Positions 1 to 11,068 of a stretch of 64,000 nucleotides of DNA are shown here, one piece after another. Position numbers and translations under genes: made by a program. Position 1 is the stretch's first letter, and every line of letters starts with the position of its first letter. The notes beneath the pieces were generated by a model. The model made no database searches and was not told where the DNA came from. It saw only the letters and a program-made list of their open reading frames with translations. The stretch is from Whalleya microplaca (taxonomy: Eukaryota; Ascomycota; Sordariomycetes; Xylariales; Xylariaceae): contig MU385710.1 of NCBI GenBank assembly GCA_022497155.1, positions 930,001 through 994,000 on the forward strand, given 5' to 3'.

Positions 1-2821
1 TTGTAGTGGTCTTCTCGGTGGAGTCCCCGGTGCTGTCTTGAGCCGGTGGCTGGGGGAGCTTGATTTCGGAACCCTCAAACAGTTTCCCGGTCTCTGTCCT
101 ATCTTCCTCGGAAGAGCCCAGGGTGAACAGGTCATGCAAGTCGTGCAGCTGAAATGTCGTGCGTTGCTTCGGGTCCTTCAAGACCTTGTTACTTAGAAAC
201 TGTTTGAAGATCTGCCGATGATAAATCTTCTCCTCGATCGTGCCTGCGGTCATGAGTCGGTATATAGTGACCTCCTTTTTCTGGCCAAGACGCCATGCTC
301 TTTCACGGGCCTGGACATCCGTCGAGGGATTCCAATCAGGGTCGAAGATAATAACTCGATTTGCTCCTGTCAAATTGACACCCAAACCACCGACTTTCGT
401 CGTAAGTAAGAACAGGTCGATTTCCGGGTCCTTGTTGAACTGATCGACAAGGTTTTGTCTGTCCTTGATGGCAGTTCCACCATCCATTCGCAAATACTTG
501 ATATTGTCCAGACGCTGCACGAACTGTTCGAGAATATCGAGCATCTGTACGCCTTGACTGAAGAGGAGCGTCTTGTGTCCGAGCTGCTTCCACATTTTAA
601 GGAGCGCTTTCACGACTTGCATCTTGCCTGATTTATTTGCCATTCCCCATCTATACCCTTCTTTCACTTTTAATCGGGGCTCAAGCAGATCAGGGTGATT
701 ACAAATTTTTCGAAGGATGTCAATGCCGAAGAGCGACTGTCTCGTTCTATTCAAAATGGAAGTCATTTCCTCGGATTTCAGGAAGAGCTCGTAAGCGTCA
801 CGTTGCGGTCTGGTCAGCTTGCAGAATAGAACCTGCTCGCTCTTCTTGGGAAGGTCAGCCGCGACGTCAACCTTCAGTCGCTGGAGTAGATACGGGCTAA
901 TTGTATCCTTGAGAGTTTCTGCACACTTTTGTGCCGTCATGATTTGGAGATTGGTAGCATTGGCGTAACCGCCAAGCTTTATAGGGATTTCGAACTGGTT
1001 GCGAAAGTCAACGAGGGTTCCTAGTCGCATTGGGAAGATAAAATCGAACAGAGACCATAACTCCATCAGATTGTTTTGCATCGGCGTCCCAGAAAGAATG
1101 ACTCTGTTCGGCGTGCGTAGTTCTTTGCAGTATATAGTGACCGCCGCATTTGGGTTTCGGATCTTATGGCCCTCGTCCAGTACGGCATAGGCCCATTCGA
1201 CAGGAATCAAGATATCACCATACGTCTGCAAGCCTGCGTAGGTAGTGACTAAGACATGGCCTTGCTTGACGACTCGATCGACAATCTTCTTGGCAGATTT
1301 GTTTACCTTCCTCCCGCCCCCTCTCTGGTCCCATGATATCTCCTCATTCTCAATCATACCTTCGTCCCTAACACTGAACATGCCGCTACCGGATGAATGA
1401 AGAATCGAGACACGCAAAGGTGGCCACCAACGGTGAAACTCGTTCACCCATTGTCTTAGGACCGTTGCCGGTGCCACGACGATGACAGGTTTATAGAGCT
1501 GCTTGCTGTAATGCAAGGCAGCAATGAAGGAGATGAGCTGAACGGTTTTGCCAAGCCCCATTTCGTCACCGATTATCCCGCCCACTTTCTGGTAATAGAG
1601 TTCGGCCAGCCACTGCACGCCAGTCTTCTGATAATCGAAAAGAGCGGGATAGATGTCACCTGGTAATTTCAGACCATCATCGAATTGGTGGTCGGGCTGG
1701 TCAGGAGAAGGCTTGAACCACTCTTCGCCTTCAGTCACATCTTCAGCTTCCTCGGGTTGCCCATCGTCCCTTTCTTGTCTTCTCAGCCGTGCTCTACTTC
1801 GTCTCTCAACCCAGTCTGCCAGTCGGTCCTGGTAATTCGCCTCGTTTCCGTCGTCGATGTTACTAACATCTAACTTCCCATCGTCCTTTCGCGTCTTCTT
1901 CGGCTTCTTCCGAGGTAGTTCGGTAAGGTCATAGTCATCCGACTCTTGATCGTCTATGAAATCCGCCTCAGGCGCATCCGCTGCCGGAGGTACGAACTCA
2001 TCTGCCGACTCAACATCGCGTTGGGTTTTTCGCTTCTTTCGTGGCCGTAGCGAAAATTCGCTCTCGGCTGCCACGGAGGCAACATCGGGCTCTTCGGCAA
2101 ACCCAGGTGCTCGAAGGTTCTGGTGTGACCGCGGCTCATAACCAGCTTGTTCCTCCAATTGCTCGGCCGCAGCTTCGTCTTCGGCATCAACTAGGGCATT
2201 CGCCAGCTCCCCCTCGACACCCGGTGGCCGGGGTCCTCCGATGTTGGCGAACGGGGTGATCTTTCCCGTCCGGATAAGAAACTCACGGTGGCTCTCATTA
2301 GGCAGCTTCCGGTTTCCACCCTGGACCTGATCGGTGTTCTCCCCATCCTGGTGTCTTTGCTCGATACGCGCATGGAAGTCAGCTATGTCCTTGTCCGCCA
2401 GATCAATCTCGGAGTTTATCCGAGCTATCTCATCCTTGATTCTTTGCTTCAATTCAGGCTTGCCAGTGGCTTTGCGATGACGTTCCTCCTGCGTCTTCTT
2501 TTGCGCCTCGAGCTTCAGTATGTTGGCTTGGGCCTTCTCAATGCGCTTCTCGTCTTTCTTATCTTCGGCATCAATCAATGCAAGATTTGCCTGGTATGTG
2601 ATGTCTCGCTCGAGGTCATCCTGATCGCGCACGTTCGATGTGAGATTCTTGAGAGCAGAAGCTTCATCAAGGCTGCCAGCAGGCTCGTTCTCGTCATCGG
2701 TATCGGAAGCAGGAGCTGCTTGTGTCGCTGCAGTAATTCGGTCGGTGACTGACTCATTATGTTGCTCTATATTCTTCGACTCAGGTCTCAAATCGACCTC
2801 ACGGCTAGAATCGGAAGCCAT
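1..2821 (-). CDS. rad26: Rad26/CSB-type SNF2 DNA-dependent ATPase (C-terminus cut by window edge)
   Basis: This is a Swi2/Snf2 ATPase of the Rad26/ERCC6 (CSB) group. In this family the protein loads on stalled RNA polymerase II and couples transcription to nucleotide excision repair. The ATG at 2821-2819 opens a frame that runs without a stop or visible intron to base 1, so 940 residues are seen and the C-terminus is missing. The first ~390 residues are charged, with acidic and basic stretches. The helicase core follows: Walker A GDEMGLGKT near residue 415, the DEGH box in LDEGHKIRNPNA near residue 550, and the C-terminal lobe with TKVGGLGVNLTGANRVIIF and WRLGQKKEVTIYRL near residues 810-860. 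DEGHKIRNP is characteristic of Rad26/CSB and separates it from Snf2, Rad54 and Ino80 proteins. Three CACGTG boxes lie about 440-610 bp upstream. The family call is firm; the gene name is by similarity. Confidence 0.93.
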   Translation of the reverse strand, partial: MASDSSREVDLRPESKNIEQHNESVTDRITAATQAAPASDTDDENEPAGSLDEASALKNLTSNVRDQDDLERDITYQANLALIDAEDKKDEKRIEKAQANILKLEAQKKTQEERHRKATGKPELKQRIKDEIARINSEIDLADKDIADFHARIEQRHQDGENTDQVQGGNRKLPNESHREFLIRTGKITPFANIGGPRPPGVEGELANALVDAEDEAAAEQLEEQAGYEPRSHQNLRAPGFAEEPDVASVAAESEFSLRPRKKRKTQRDVESADEFVPPAADAPEADFIDDQESDDYDLTELPRKKPKKTRKDDGKLDVSNIDDGNEANYQDRLADWVERRSRARLRRQERDDGQPEEAEDVTEGEEWFKPSPDQPDHQFDDGLKLPGDIYPALFDYQKTGVQWLAELYYQKVGGIIGDEMGLGKTVQLISFIAALHYSKQLYKPVIVVAPATVLRQWVNEFHRWWPPLRVSILHSSGSGMFSVRDEGMIENEEISWDQRGGGRKVNKSAKKIVDRVVKQGHVLVTTYAGLQTYGDILIPVEWAYAVLDEGHKIRNPNAAVTIYCKELRTPNRVILSGTPMQNNLMELWSLFDFIFPMRLGTLVDFRNQFEIPIKLGGYANATNLQIMTAQKCAETLKDTISPYLLQRLKVDVAADLPKKSEQVLFCKLTRPQRDAYELFLKSEEMTSILNRTRQSLFGIDILRKICNHPDLLEPRLKVKEGYRWGMANKSGKMQVVKALLKMWKQLGHKTLLFSQGVQMLDILEQFVQRLDNIKYLRMDGGTAIKDRQNLVDQFNKDPEIDLFLLTTKVGGLGVNLTGANRVIIFDPDWNPSTDVQARERAWRLGQKKEVTIYRLMTAGTIEEKIYHRQIFKQFLSNKVLKDPKQRTTFQLHDLHDLFTLGSSEEDRTETGKLFEGSEIKLPQPPAQDSTGDSTEKTTT

Positions 2822-5070
2822 GCTTACGAGTGGCCGCAGATGGGGGCCATATGAATAGTATGGCTGAATAATTAAGAAGGGATAGTTCTAATGAGGCAAT
2901 GGAAGTCACAGATTGGATTTCAAAGGCTGAAGAAGAGTACGTGTGTCTACGCAGGCGATGGCAGAGATATGGATGATGAGATGACAATTATTGCCGTTCT
3001 TTGTAATGAATTTACGGGAAATGCCGCTATGGATGCCGCTATGCTGCCTGCTCGAATACCGAATGACGCATATGATGCAGGCCTTTGATTGGACTAAAGG
3101 TTAGCCTAGATCTTATCGATAAGCCCTACCCACATGCCAAGCAGCTGTGACTTGCACATTCCATGTGGCAACTAGTGGATGCATAAAGTGTATTGATGAT
3201 GGATGGATGGTAGGTACTGCGTAGCAGTACCATCCATAACTATGGACTACCTGTGTGGGTCACGTGAGTGACCCACATGTCACGTGACATTCCATGTGTG
3301 GATTTGTTCTCAACCTTGTTGAAGTAAGGGATCAAGATGTGTGATTGGAGGCGGAAAAAAGAGTTGTATTGAAGGTGGAGGTGTGTGTGCTCCAGCTAGC
3401 TAAGAGAATTACGTATTTGACCATGAGGTCACGTGCCCAGCCCACATTATTTATACGTAAAATCAACCGCTCCTGCTCTGTATGTATAACAGCTTATTAT
3501 TCGGTGGTACCTTGTGGTGAAGGTATGAAACCTCTCAGAACAATCATATATGGGTTTGTACTTTTCTTATAAATATGCCTTCAAAATAATCTCATTCATA
3601 TCGCAACGTTGCCACTATCTCTCCACAACGTAGAATTAATCATTATGTCAGAAGGCAGCTTATAGAGACAGTGGATTGAGTTCGAGATTTACCCGGCAAT
3701 AAGAGGGTCCATTATACATACATCATTCATAAAGAGTCATCTGATAATCCATTTTTCTTCTTTAAGAGCGACGAAAGCTTTTCAAAATTTATCCTAGAGA
3801 AACGGATTGTTCGGTATTCGTGAGATGTGTTTTCGCGAAATGAATAGGTCAGCACTTATGACAATGTGTAAGCCTGGACTTATAAGCCACCACCATGCGA
3901 GCACTTCGAAGAAAGAAAGGAAAAAAATCCAAAGAGTTATTTACTATAAATACACATTCTCCTATTTACCCTCAATTTCAAGTGAAGAGGAACTAGGAAC
4001 ATAGGAATTACACAAGATATCATCTTCTGCCTAAAAGAAACTAAGAAGACTGAGTTAGCTTAAAGAATCAGCAAAGCCACAATCCTAAATCTTACTCCTC
4101 GAAGTGAAGAGATGAATAAAGAGATCGAGGCGCGCAAGGGAACAATTCTATTTCTGGTAGCGATTAGTGCGGATATCGGTCATCAAGACTAAGTGGTGAC
4201 ATTGGTGACCTCTGTCGCGGAATACTACCAGTACCAGTATAGGTGCTGCGCCGCACCAACATAATGGAAGTTCTGTGGAGTGATGGTTACATCCCGCTCA
4301 CCTGATTGCCGACATCCACCCTGGAGCGATCGATCCCTACGTAGTACCTAGGTGCCTCCAACTGACACACTGCGTATGATTGATCTATTACTCCGCATCC
4401 GTCACAAGAGTCATTATCTGGCCTGGGCAAAGAAGCCAAGACCCGACTCAAGCCTCTGAATGCTACAGAAATCAGTCTGGGCCACACCCCGTGAAAGTGC
4501 AGCAAGCCATAGCAATGCTAATCGGCCAGAATGCAACTGAAGCGTTTCCTTCGTGGGGGAGTCAAGCGATCATGCAAGGTCACCTGCCTAGTCCGGGGAG
4601 CTGCCGTCTAAGACACAGTCGGGAAATTGACAGAGGGAGGGCGCATGACGAGACGTTCCTCCGGAGCTGAGGATAAGGCCGTCAACGCGATTGGTGGTCG
4701 CGGCCTGCCCCTGGCCGTCAAGATGTCCTAGGGGTCCCCTGCCGGCGAAACGTTTCGATTATTGGCCGTCAGATGCATCAAGCGTGATGGCGTTGCGGGA
4801 TCGTGCAGAGTAGCGGATACAGGAATTCACAAACAAACCTCCCTGACATGCTTACAGAATGCTTTAATATCGGCGTCGCCCTCGGATTGGTCCAGGGACC
4901 GACGGAGTCCCAGAGATCCGCAATGTGCCAGTTCGAGCTGAAATGCCTATTTACGCGGTGATATAACCAAGCAAGGGAAGGTAGTTTAAGATCTGCCTTA
5001 TTTACCTCGTTCTTCCTCATAATTAGAGGCAGCTTCTGAACAGCTACCTGTAGCTGCCAAATTGCCCAAT
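2822..5070. other. Intergenic, no gene seen
   Basis: This stretch separates the divergently transcribed Rad26 and GH18 genes. All open frames are under 155 codons, overlap each other on both strands and lack family motifs. It contains the paired CACGTG boxes at 3260-3287, a third at 3429, and a 12-bp palindrome CGAAACGTTTCG near 4748. I see no RNA gene. Confidence 0.7.
3260..3436. promoter_or_regulatory. Three CACGTG (E-box/CPF1-like) sites upstream of rad26
   Basis: TCACGTGA occurs at 3260-3267 and again at 3280-3287, so the two palindromes are exactly 20 bp (about two helical turns) apart. A third core, TCACGTGC, begins at 3429. CACGTG is the binding core of fungal bHLH and bZIP-type regulators such as Cbf1/CPF1 and SREBP-like factors. 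The sites lie 440-610 bp upstream of the Rad26 start codon and about 1.65-1.8 kb upstream of the GH18 start. Use as an operator is inferred from motif and spacing only. Confidence 0.4.
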
Positions 5071-6249
5071 ATGTTAACCTCCAATGCGATGAAATGGATG
5101 GCTGCATTGCTCCCTTTCATTGTCCCAGCGGCATGTAAAGAAGCAGCAGTGAACGATCACCGGGTAGTAGTCTACTACCAGACGACCAATTTCAACAACA
5201 GCGCCACGGAGCATGTGTCTCTCTTGCCGCTCATTAACAATGGCGCGATCTCTGTCACTCATGTTCTAGTTGCGGCGATCCACATCATGGACGACGACAA
5301 CGGCATCAGACTAAATGACTACCCTCCCGAGAACCCTATCTTCGACCAGGTGTGGAGTGACACAGCCCAGCTGCAGGCTGCCGGCGTGACCGTCATGGCG
5401 ATGATCGGCGGAGCTGCATCCGGGTCTTGGAGCCGTCTGAATGACGGGGATGATGCTCAGTTTGAGAAGTACTATGGTCCTCTCCATGACATGGTCAGTA
5501 TACAGAGATTATTTTGCCTGATCTAGTCGGGTTCAAGAGCTACTTGCTCTTTATAATACTACCAATAGCTTTCAGATATCCCCAAAAAGAATCGATGCTG
5601 ACTCCTGAACATGGAGTAGATTGGAACCTATAACATCCAGGGGCTAGATCTGGACGTCGAGCAAAGCACATCGCTCGACGGCATGATCCGGCTAATCGAC
5701 AGGTTGAAGAAGGACTTCGGCAGCGACTTCGTCATTTCCCTGGCCCCCGTAGCTTCAGCCCTAACTGAAGGAGGTGGGAGCTTGAGCGGGTTCAGCTACT
5801 TCGATCTAGAGGCGCAGCGGGGCGACCAGATTTCCTTCTACAACGGGCAGTTCTACTACGGCTGGGGCGACGCCAGCTCGGCGTCGGACTACGAGTCCAT
5901 CATCGATGATGGATTCCCCGCGAATAAGGTCGTGATGGGTCTTGTGACTAACTCGGCCAACGGCAACGGGTATGTGGACCTCGACCGCCAGGCGCCAGTG
6001 CTTCAGGAACTTACGGGTGAAAACCCGACTTTCGGCGGTGTTGCTGGTTGGGAGTTCTTCAACTCGTTGCCTGGGGGGAACAGTGCGCCCTGGGAATGGA
6101 CTGCCTGGATGGCCGAGCACATTGCTCCGACTGCTGCCAGTGAGAAGCGTGAGATCTCGTCTACGGAAGCGGTATGGAGGGGTATAAGGAAAGCTGGAAG
6201 GCGGATACGTCGGGATATGAAGAAGGTGTACCGAGATTATATTGCTTAA
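5071..6249 (+). CDS. Secreted GH18 chitinase-like glycosidase, two exons
   Basis: Exons are 5071-5493 and 5620-6249. The 126-nt phase-0 intron has a GTCAGT donor, a CTGAC branch site and a TAG acceptor; spliced, it gives about 350 residues. The N-terminus (MKWMAALLPFIVPAAC from the ATG at 5089) is a signal peptide, so the protein is probably secreted. The fold is a GH18 TIM barrel: the beta-3 strand reads VMAMIGGA, and the catalytic strand reads QGLDLDVEQ with the general acid Glu at about residue 155. GH18 enzymes cleave beta-1,4 bonds of chitin or related GlcNAc polymers. The usual DxxDxDxE motif is present except that its first Asp is Gln. The basic tail after residue ~315 (RRIRRDMKK) is unusual for an extracellular hydrolase. 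No chitin-binding domain is visible. ATGs at 5071 and 5089 are both possible starts; upstream in-frame sequence has only TTG. Confidence 0.85.
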
Positions 6250-7174
6250 GCGTGCGTTATGTTACATGTATATAAGCGATACCGTGGGACAGCAGTTCGA
6301 TGCATATTGGGTTAGCTCAGTCATATTCGTTATGCTGGTCTCTTGCTAGATTGGCCTGTTTATATTTTACCTTGAGATATGCAGCGTCTATACTTGTACC
6401 TCTTTGTGGCGCTTTTCCCGCCACGTCGCACGATACCAATACCCAAGGACTGCTTATTATGTCTCCAGCAGCACGATACGTACAGGAATCCCCCCTATTC
6501 AAGAAGGCAGTCAGAAATACCCAGATGAATGAGACTTACCCTCCTGCGGCAAGCGGTTCATTTCTCCGCAAGTGTCCAATCCTTCCCGATAGACCACTAA
6601 TATCAGGGTTAATCATAACCAAATTAGGGGTTGCATACCAGCTCACGAGGAAGAAAAGGTGGCTACAGACGATCTAAGTAATAGTTCCATCCTGAATTTG
6701 TTAATTCCACTCATATGTATCGCTCTCGTTTCGAGAAGTGATAATCCGCCTCTTTCTTATTCATAGACGTAGACTATTCCATCACAACATCTCATTTTTC
6801 TATAATACTTACAAGTTTCTAGGAAGCAATTCTAATCGACCTGGCGTTCTTTTACTTTCCTGAGACTAAATATAAAATATCACCGTAGCTGTTTCAATGA
6901 CTTGTATATTCTATCTTGGGGGAATAATTATGAGGACCAGTATATAATGCTAAAACCGAGAAACGTCTCTTAGCCCAGATGGTTTATCAAATCAATGCTA
7001 TGACACAACCTTCGTCCATATTTAACGCCAGATGAGTAACCTAAGTAATACATCCATGATAGCATCTTAGGGTGAGAGCAGGCCAATTCGGACTCCGGGA
7101 AATTATACATAAACCAAAAACACCATCACGCCACTACCAAAATATTCAAATAAATTCCCCATCGCTTTCAGAAA
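6250..7174. other. Intergenic between convergent genes, no gene seen
   Basis: This is AT-rich spacer between the 3' ends of the GH18 gene and the convergent membrane-protein gene. It must hold both 3' UTRs. The only open frames are short, and none shows a motif. Confidence 0.65.
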
Positions 7175-8071
7175 TCATGTAGGCATCTCATGCCTCCAGA
7201 AATGGGGCTGATGTCCATACGCCATATTCCGTCCGTCCACTTCCACCACAGGCACGCCTCCAAGCTCAGGACCCCGGCCCACAGGAATGATACTCTCTGG
7301 TTGTGGAGACCCTTTGCTTCTATGGAAGCCGTTCGGTACGCCCGTCTTTCTGTTTCTTAGCCATCGCGAAACGAAAAATACTATAGCTGCTACTATCCCG
7401 ACGGTCCCTAGTGTTGCGCCGACGGCGATGCCGGCTATTGATCCTCCGCTCAACGCAGGGTCGTTGGGAATAACGATCGTGGGTGAAGCAGACGCCGTCG
7501 AGGTGGAAGATGATGTGGAAGACGGTCCGGAAGTCGACGTGCTTCTCGATAGGGAGGAAACCGCGGCAGAGGTAGTTGAACTAATTGGCATGGACGTAGA
7601 TGAGGACTCGGTCCCGGAAATATAGAAATAATGCGACGTGAAGGTGTAGTGGTCACTAGTAATAGTGAAATAGAAGACGTTGTTGATCGTGGGATCAAGC
7701 TGCTCGTAAGAAACCCTCCAATGCAGCCCCTGTAGATTCGTGCTCTCTTCTTCAACGTCAGTGGGTTATCACAACAGAAGACCTAAATGAGGGCGGCATG
7801 TTGGCGTACGTAGTATAACGGCGCTTGCTCCCCCCACCATGTCGCCTGGCTTGTTGTCTTGGTCTAGCGTGAGCTTTGCGCCGGTGAAATTCATAGCCCA
7901 TCCAAGCTGTATGACCTCGCCGATGTTGTATGTCGGGTTATTGCTGTAGTCCTTGGTTGGGCCTGGGGCTGGAGGGTTCCTAAACTCATTGGTGTTTGCG
8001 GCAACCGTAGCCTCGATCCCTATGAGCAGCAACACGAACAATGATGGTGACAAAGTATGCTTCATTGTCAC
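7175..8071 (-). CDS. Secreted-type single-pass membrane protein with Ser/Thr-rich stalk
   Basis: Exons are 8071-7810 and 7749-7175 (minus). The 60-nt phase-1 intron has a GTACGC donor, a CTGAC branch site and a GAAG acceptor; spliced, it gives about 278 residues. The architecture is a signal peptide (LSPSLFVLLLIGIEATVAA, residues ~7-25), a ~110-residue ectodomain (residues ~26-135), a Ser/Thr-rich stretch (~135-178), one transmembrane helix (~190-214, GGSIAGIAVGATLGTVGIV), then a basic stop-transfer RWLRNRK and a ~60-residue cytoplasmic tail. This plan is like Mid2/Wsc cell-wall stress sensors, but no WSC cysteine module is present. The ectodomain phrases IQLGWAMNFTGAKLTL and NLQGLHW recur in Pezizomycotina proteins of unknown role. 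A sensor or wall-linked role is inference. The start could be the ATG at 8071 or 8065. Confidence 0.75.
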
Positions 8072-11068
8072 GTCTCACGCAAGGCACATGAAATAACCTG
8101 GCGCGTAGTATCGAGGTGAAAATTTACTATAGACCATGAATGTCTAGTCGTATCAAGATGGGGTGGAAAGGTTTGAATGGAAGGCCGGTGTGCTCACCTT
8201 CGTGCTTCGGTAAGGCTTTCTAACCCCCAACCTTGATAAATTACGGATTATCTATGGCGTACAGTCTGCATTTTGAGTACTTAGAAGTGCAATTCTCCCG
8301 TTGCCGCAGTGCCAAAAATAGAGACTCGCCTCAGCTGTACAAGGATCTACCCCCAACCCCAACACCAAGGCTGACCGCAACAAAATCATCACCAATCGAA
8401 TACCAGTGACTTGACTAGCTTTAGAACTATCAGATCTAGCTGAAGGATTATTGTGTGAAGATATTGACATATCAGAAAGATAGCAGCATCTTGGCTATCA
8501 TGGGTTGAAGGTGGCTGCCTGGGATAAAATTACTACACAACCTTACTGTTAACGTTTCTTGGACTTCTCGCACTTTAGGATTCATTCATAGCAATTACAC
8601 GCCCGTATATAGATATTGCATTTCTTTGAAAATTGAGGCCCCAAGATATCTACGAGAGAGTCCAGAAATAGCAGCCTCCTATATCTCATAGGAGCGGGCC
8701 TCTAGGTGGTCGCATTCAGGGAGCTAGAAGAGAACAGGTGCAGATACAACAGAGAATGGCAAGCGAACGCCACTGCAAGCTCTGAGGAGCGAGGTGCTTA
8801 TCGGTACGTCGGGGTATTCAATTTCATGTAATGTACGAAGTGTGGAAAAGCTGACAGCCGAGGCCACGATGTGTGTATGTGCAGTACTTCCACCTACGTA
8901 GGAGTTATCAAATTGATTGAGACGTAGCCTATGGTCGACACGATACTCACGATGTACCGTTCGGTCAGAACACCACTAATATAATTTTACGGAGGGTTTT
9001 CACTGTAGTAAAGACGAAATTCCACTTACGTCATCTTCCGTTACTGATGATTAAGGGGTGCCGAAGGGCTACGTAGACGCCGACAAAGAACTGAATGCTA
9101 TGTTGAGAACCTACAACAATTTCAGGAATCCAGCCTACGTCCAACGAGGTGACGGCTCAAGAGGGCCTAACGATCACTAACATACTCTCAAGCCATATAC
9201 GTTGGATAGGGCAGGCTTGAGAGTATGTCGATTCCCAAAATTATGTTTGATCATACTCCCAGGCATTCCTTACTTGAGCTATATCCAAATCTAGTTTCTT
9301 GTTTCGAAAATTCCTCTAACTTATGACTTACCTTTGATGCAAACTAGCCTGATCCTCGATGATATACAACAAGACTTAGGTATTAGTCACCAAGCAGACA
9401 AACATGAAGAACAAATTGACAATAGGTCAAAGACAGTCTGGTAGTAATAGATAGATAGTATATTTTCTCCATTGCGGGTGACAGTCTAGCAATCCAGATA
9501 GATACACACTATGCCATCTATCCATCCATCGATGCCCAATAAGTACACGCAGGATTTCAGGAATATCCTGCCTCTACCCAAAGACGGACCGGACGACCTA
9601 TGCCGTGCAGTAGGAGGAAGAGGAGCTCCTCCGATCTCCTCCCGAGTCGGGCAGGTATGCAGGGACTGCGGGATCACCTGCAGTAGGCGGCGAGTCATCA
9701 CAATTCCTCACCGCCCGCCTGCCCGCCCAACGAAGGGTACCCTATAGGTAACAGCCGCGTCCACAATCTATGCATGTACACACGCGTGTCTTGTCTCTTC
9801 CTCCCTTCTCTACCAACTACCAATGACCGCCTCTCAATATCAAACCCTTAGCAGTTCTAAATCGGATCCTAGCTCCCTGAGGAGCAACACATGATCTCCG
9901 CCAACAGTCTACCGCTGGGCCATAGAACAACAACACCTTCCCAATGCAATGCATATCAATGTAAGTCCAATCCAACTCCGCGCAGAATGAGGATCGGTGA
10001 GTTTTTGCCCAATGAAAGCCCAAAGAGTGATGAATATAGGGGGAGGGGAAGGGTAGAACTAAAAATACAAGAACACTCCAGGGTATTGTGCAAAAAAATG
10101 AAAAGAAAAGAAGCCAATGGGGATTCACATAAAGTACATCCTGAATGCCAACTGCTGAAACTACATAGAATTGAAAACGTGATATGGCCGTTAAATGCTG
10201 GACTGTCATAACTAATGACGATCTCTAGTGAGATAGGTAGGTACGATAAATTCGATGATTCTAGTCCGAGTGGGCGTTGCGCATAATCAAGCCCCGTCCA
10301 GTAGTCCTCTGGAGGAATGCGGTTTTTTTTCTTCGAAATTTTACCCTCGAGATGTGGACAGTCTGTAGTCGCTAAATCTGTCATCCAGGGGTACGTGTGA
10401 CTCCACAAGCCTCATGAAACCCTATGCTTTTTGGCGTATATCGGATGACTGTTTGAAGTCATCTAGTGACCGAACGGTGGAGCGTTCGCAGAGTTTGAAC
10501 TTGGCAGGGCTTTCGTGTAGGAGTCCACACATTGTTACAATTATCAATACCGCCATTACCGGACATCGTCGTACTTCCGAATCTCGGGATAGTTGGTTGC
10601 ACGAATAAAATTGGTGCCTGTTCGGTTGATAAACGGATCTAGGAGGCCCCCCTTATTAATACACAGTAACTGAGAGGAGGTTCTCCACAAGGGGCATGGA
10701 AGCATGAACAAGGTTGTCAATGCTTCTGGAATGTAGTTGTGGATCCGCGTCCACTTGCGAGGTCGGCGCGGTGGAGTAATGTATTGATTCGGATTCGTCG
10801 GAGCTAGGATTTGGTCTATCGGTAGTCGCCGCGGGACGTGAGATGAGGTAATTTGGTAATGATTGGTACGACGCATCTTCTAGATCTGTTTTACTTATCC
10901 CAGTGTGTTGAACGGTAACAATGGCATCGCCCACGCGGCCATCCTCAATATCGGTCTCCTGATCTTGGTAAAGTCACCATGTTCGTGGCAACGTTGGGTG
11001 TAACGTAGGTAGCGCGCAAGGCTTAGACCGTAGTTTCATGCCCTAACATGAAAGCCTTGCCTGCAAAA
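8072..11068. other. Intergenic, 3 kb, no gene seen
   Basis: No frame in these 3 kb shows a domain, signal peptide or plausible spliced continuation. The only clear structure is a 15-bp perfect inverted repeat at 9180-9228. Short TAGATA and CATC runs occur near 9460-9540. Confidence 0.65.
9180..9228. repeat. 15-bp perfect inverted repeat (hairpin)
   Basis: ACATACTCTCAAGCC at 9180-9194 is perfectly complementary to GGCTTGAGAGTATGT at 9214-9228, with a 19-nt spacer. It would form a stable hairpin in either DNA or RNA. It sits in a gene-free region with no following T-run, so neither terminator nor transposon-end function can be assigned. Confidence 0.8.

Noticed and set aside
9511..9747. 78-codon + frame with several Cys
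   Set aside because: It has a competing frame on the minus strand, no signal peptide and no cysteine spacing of a known family.
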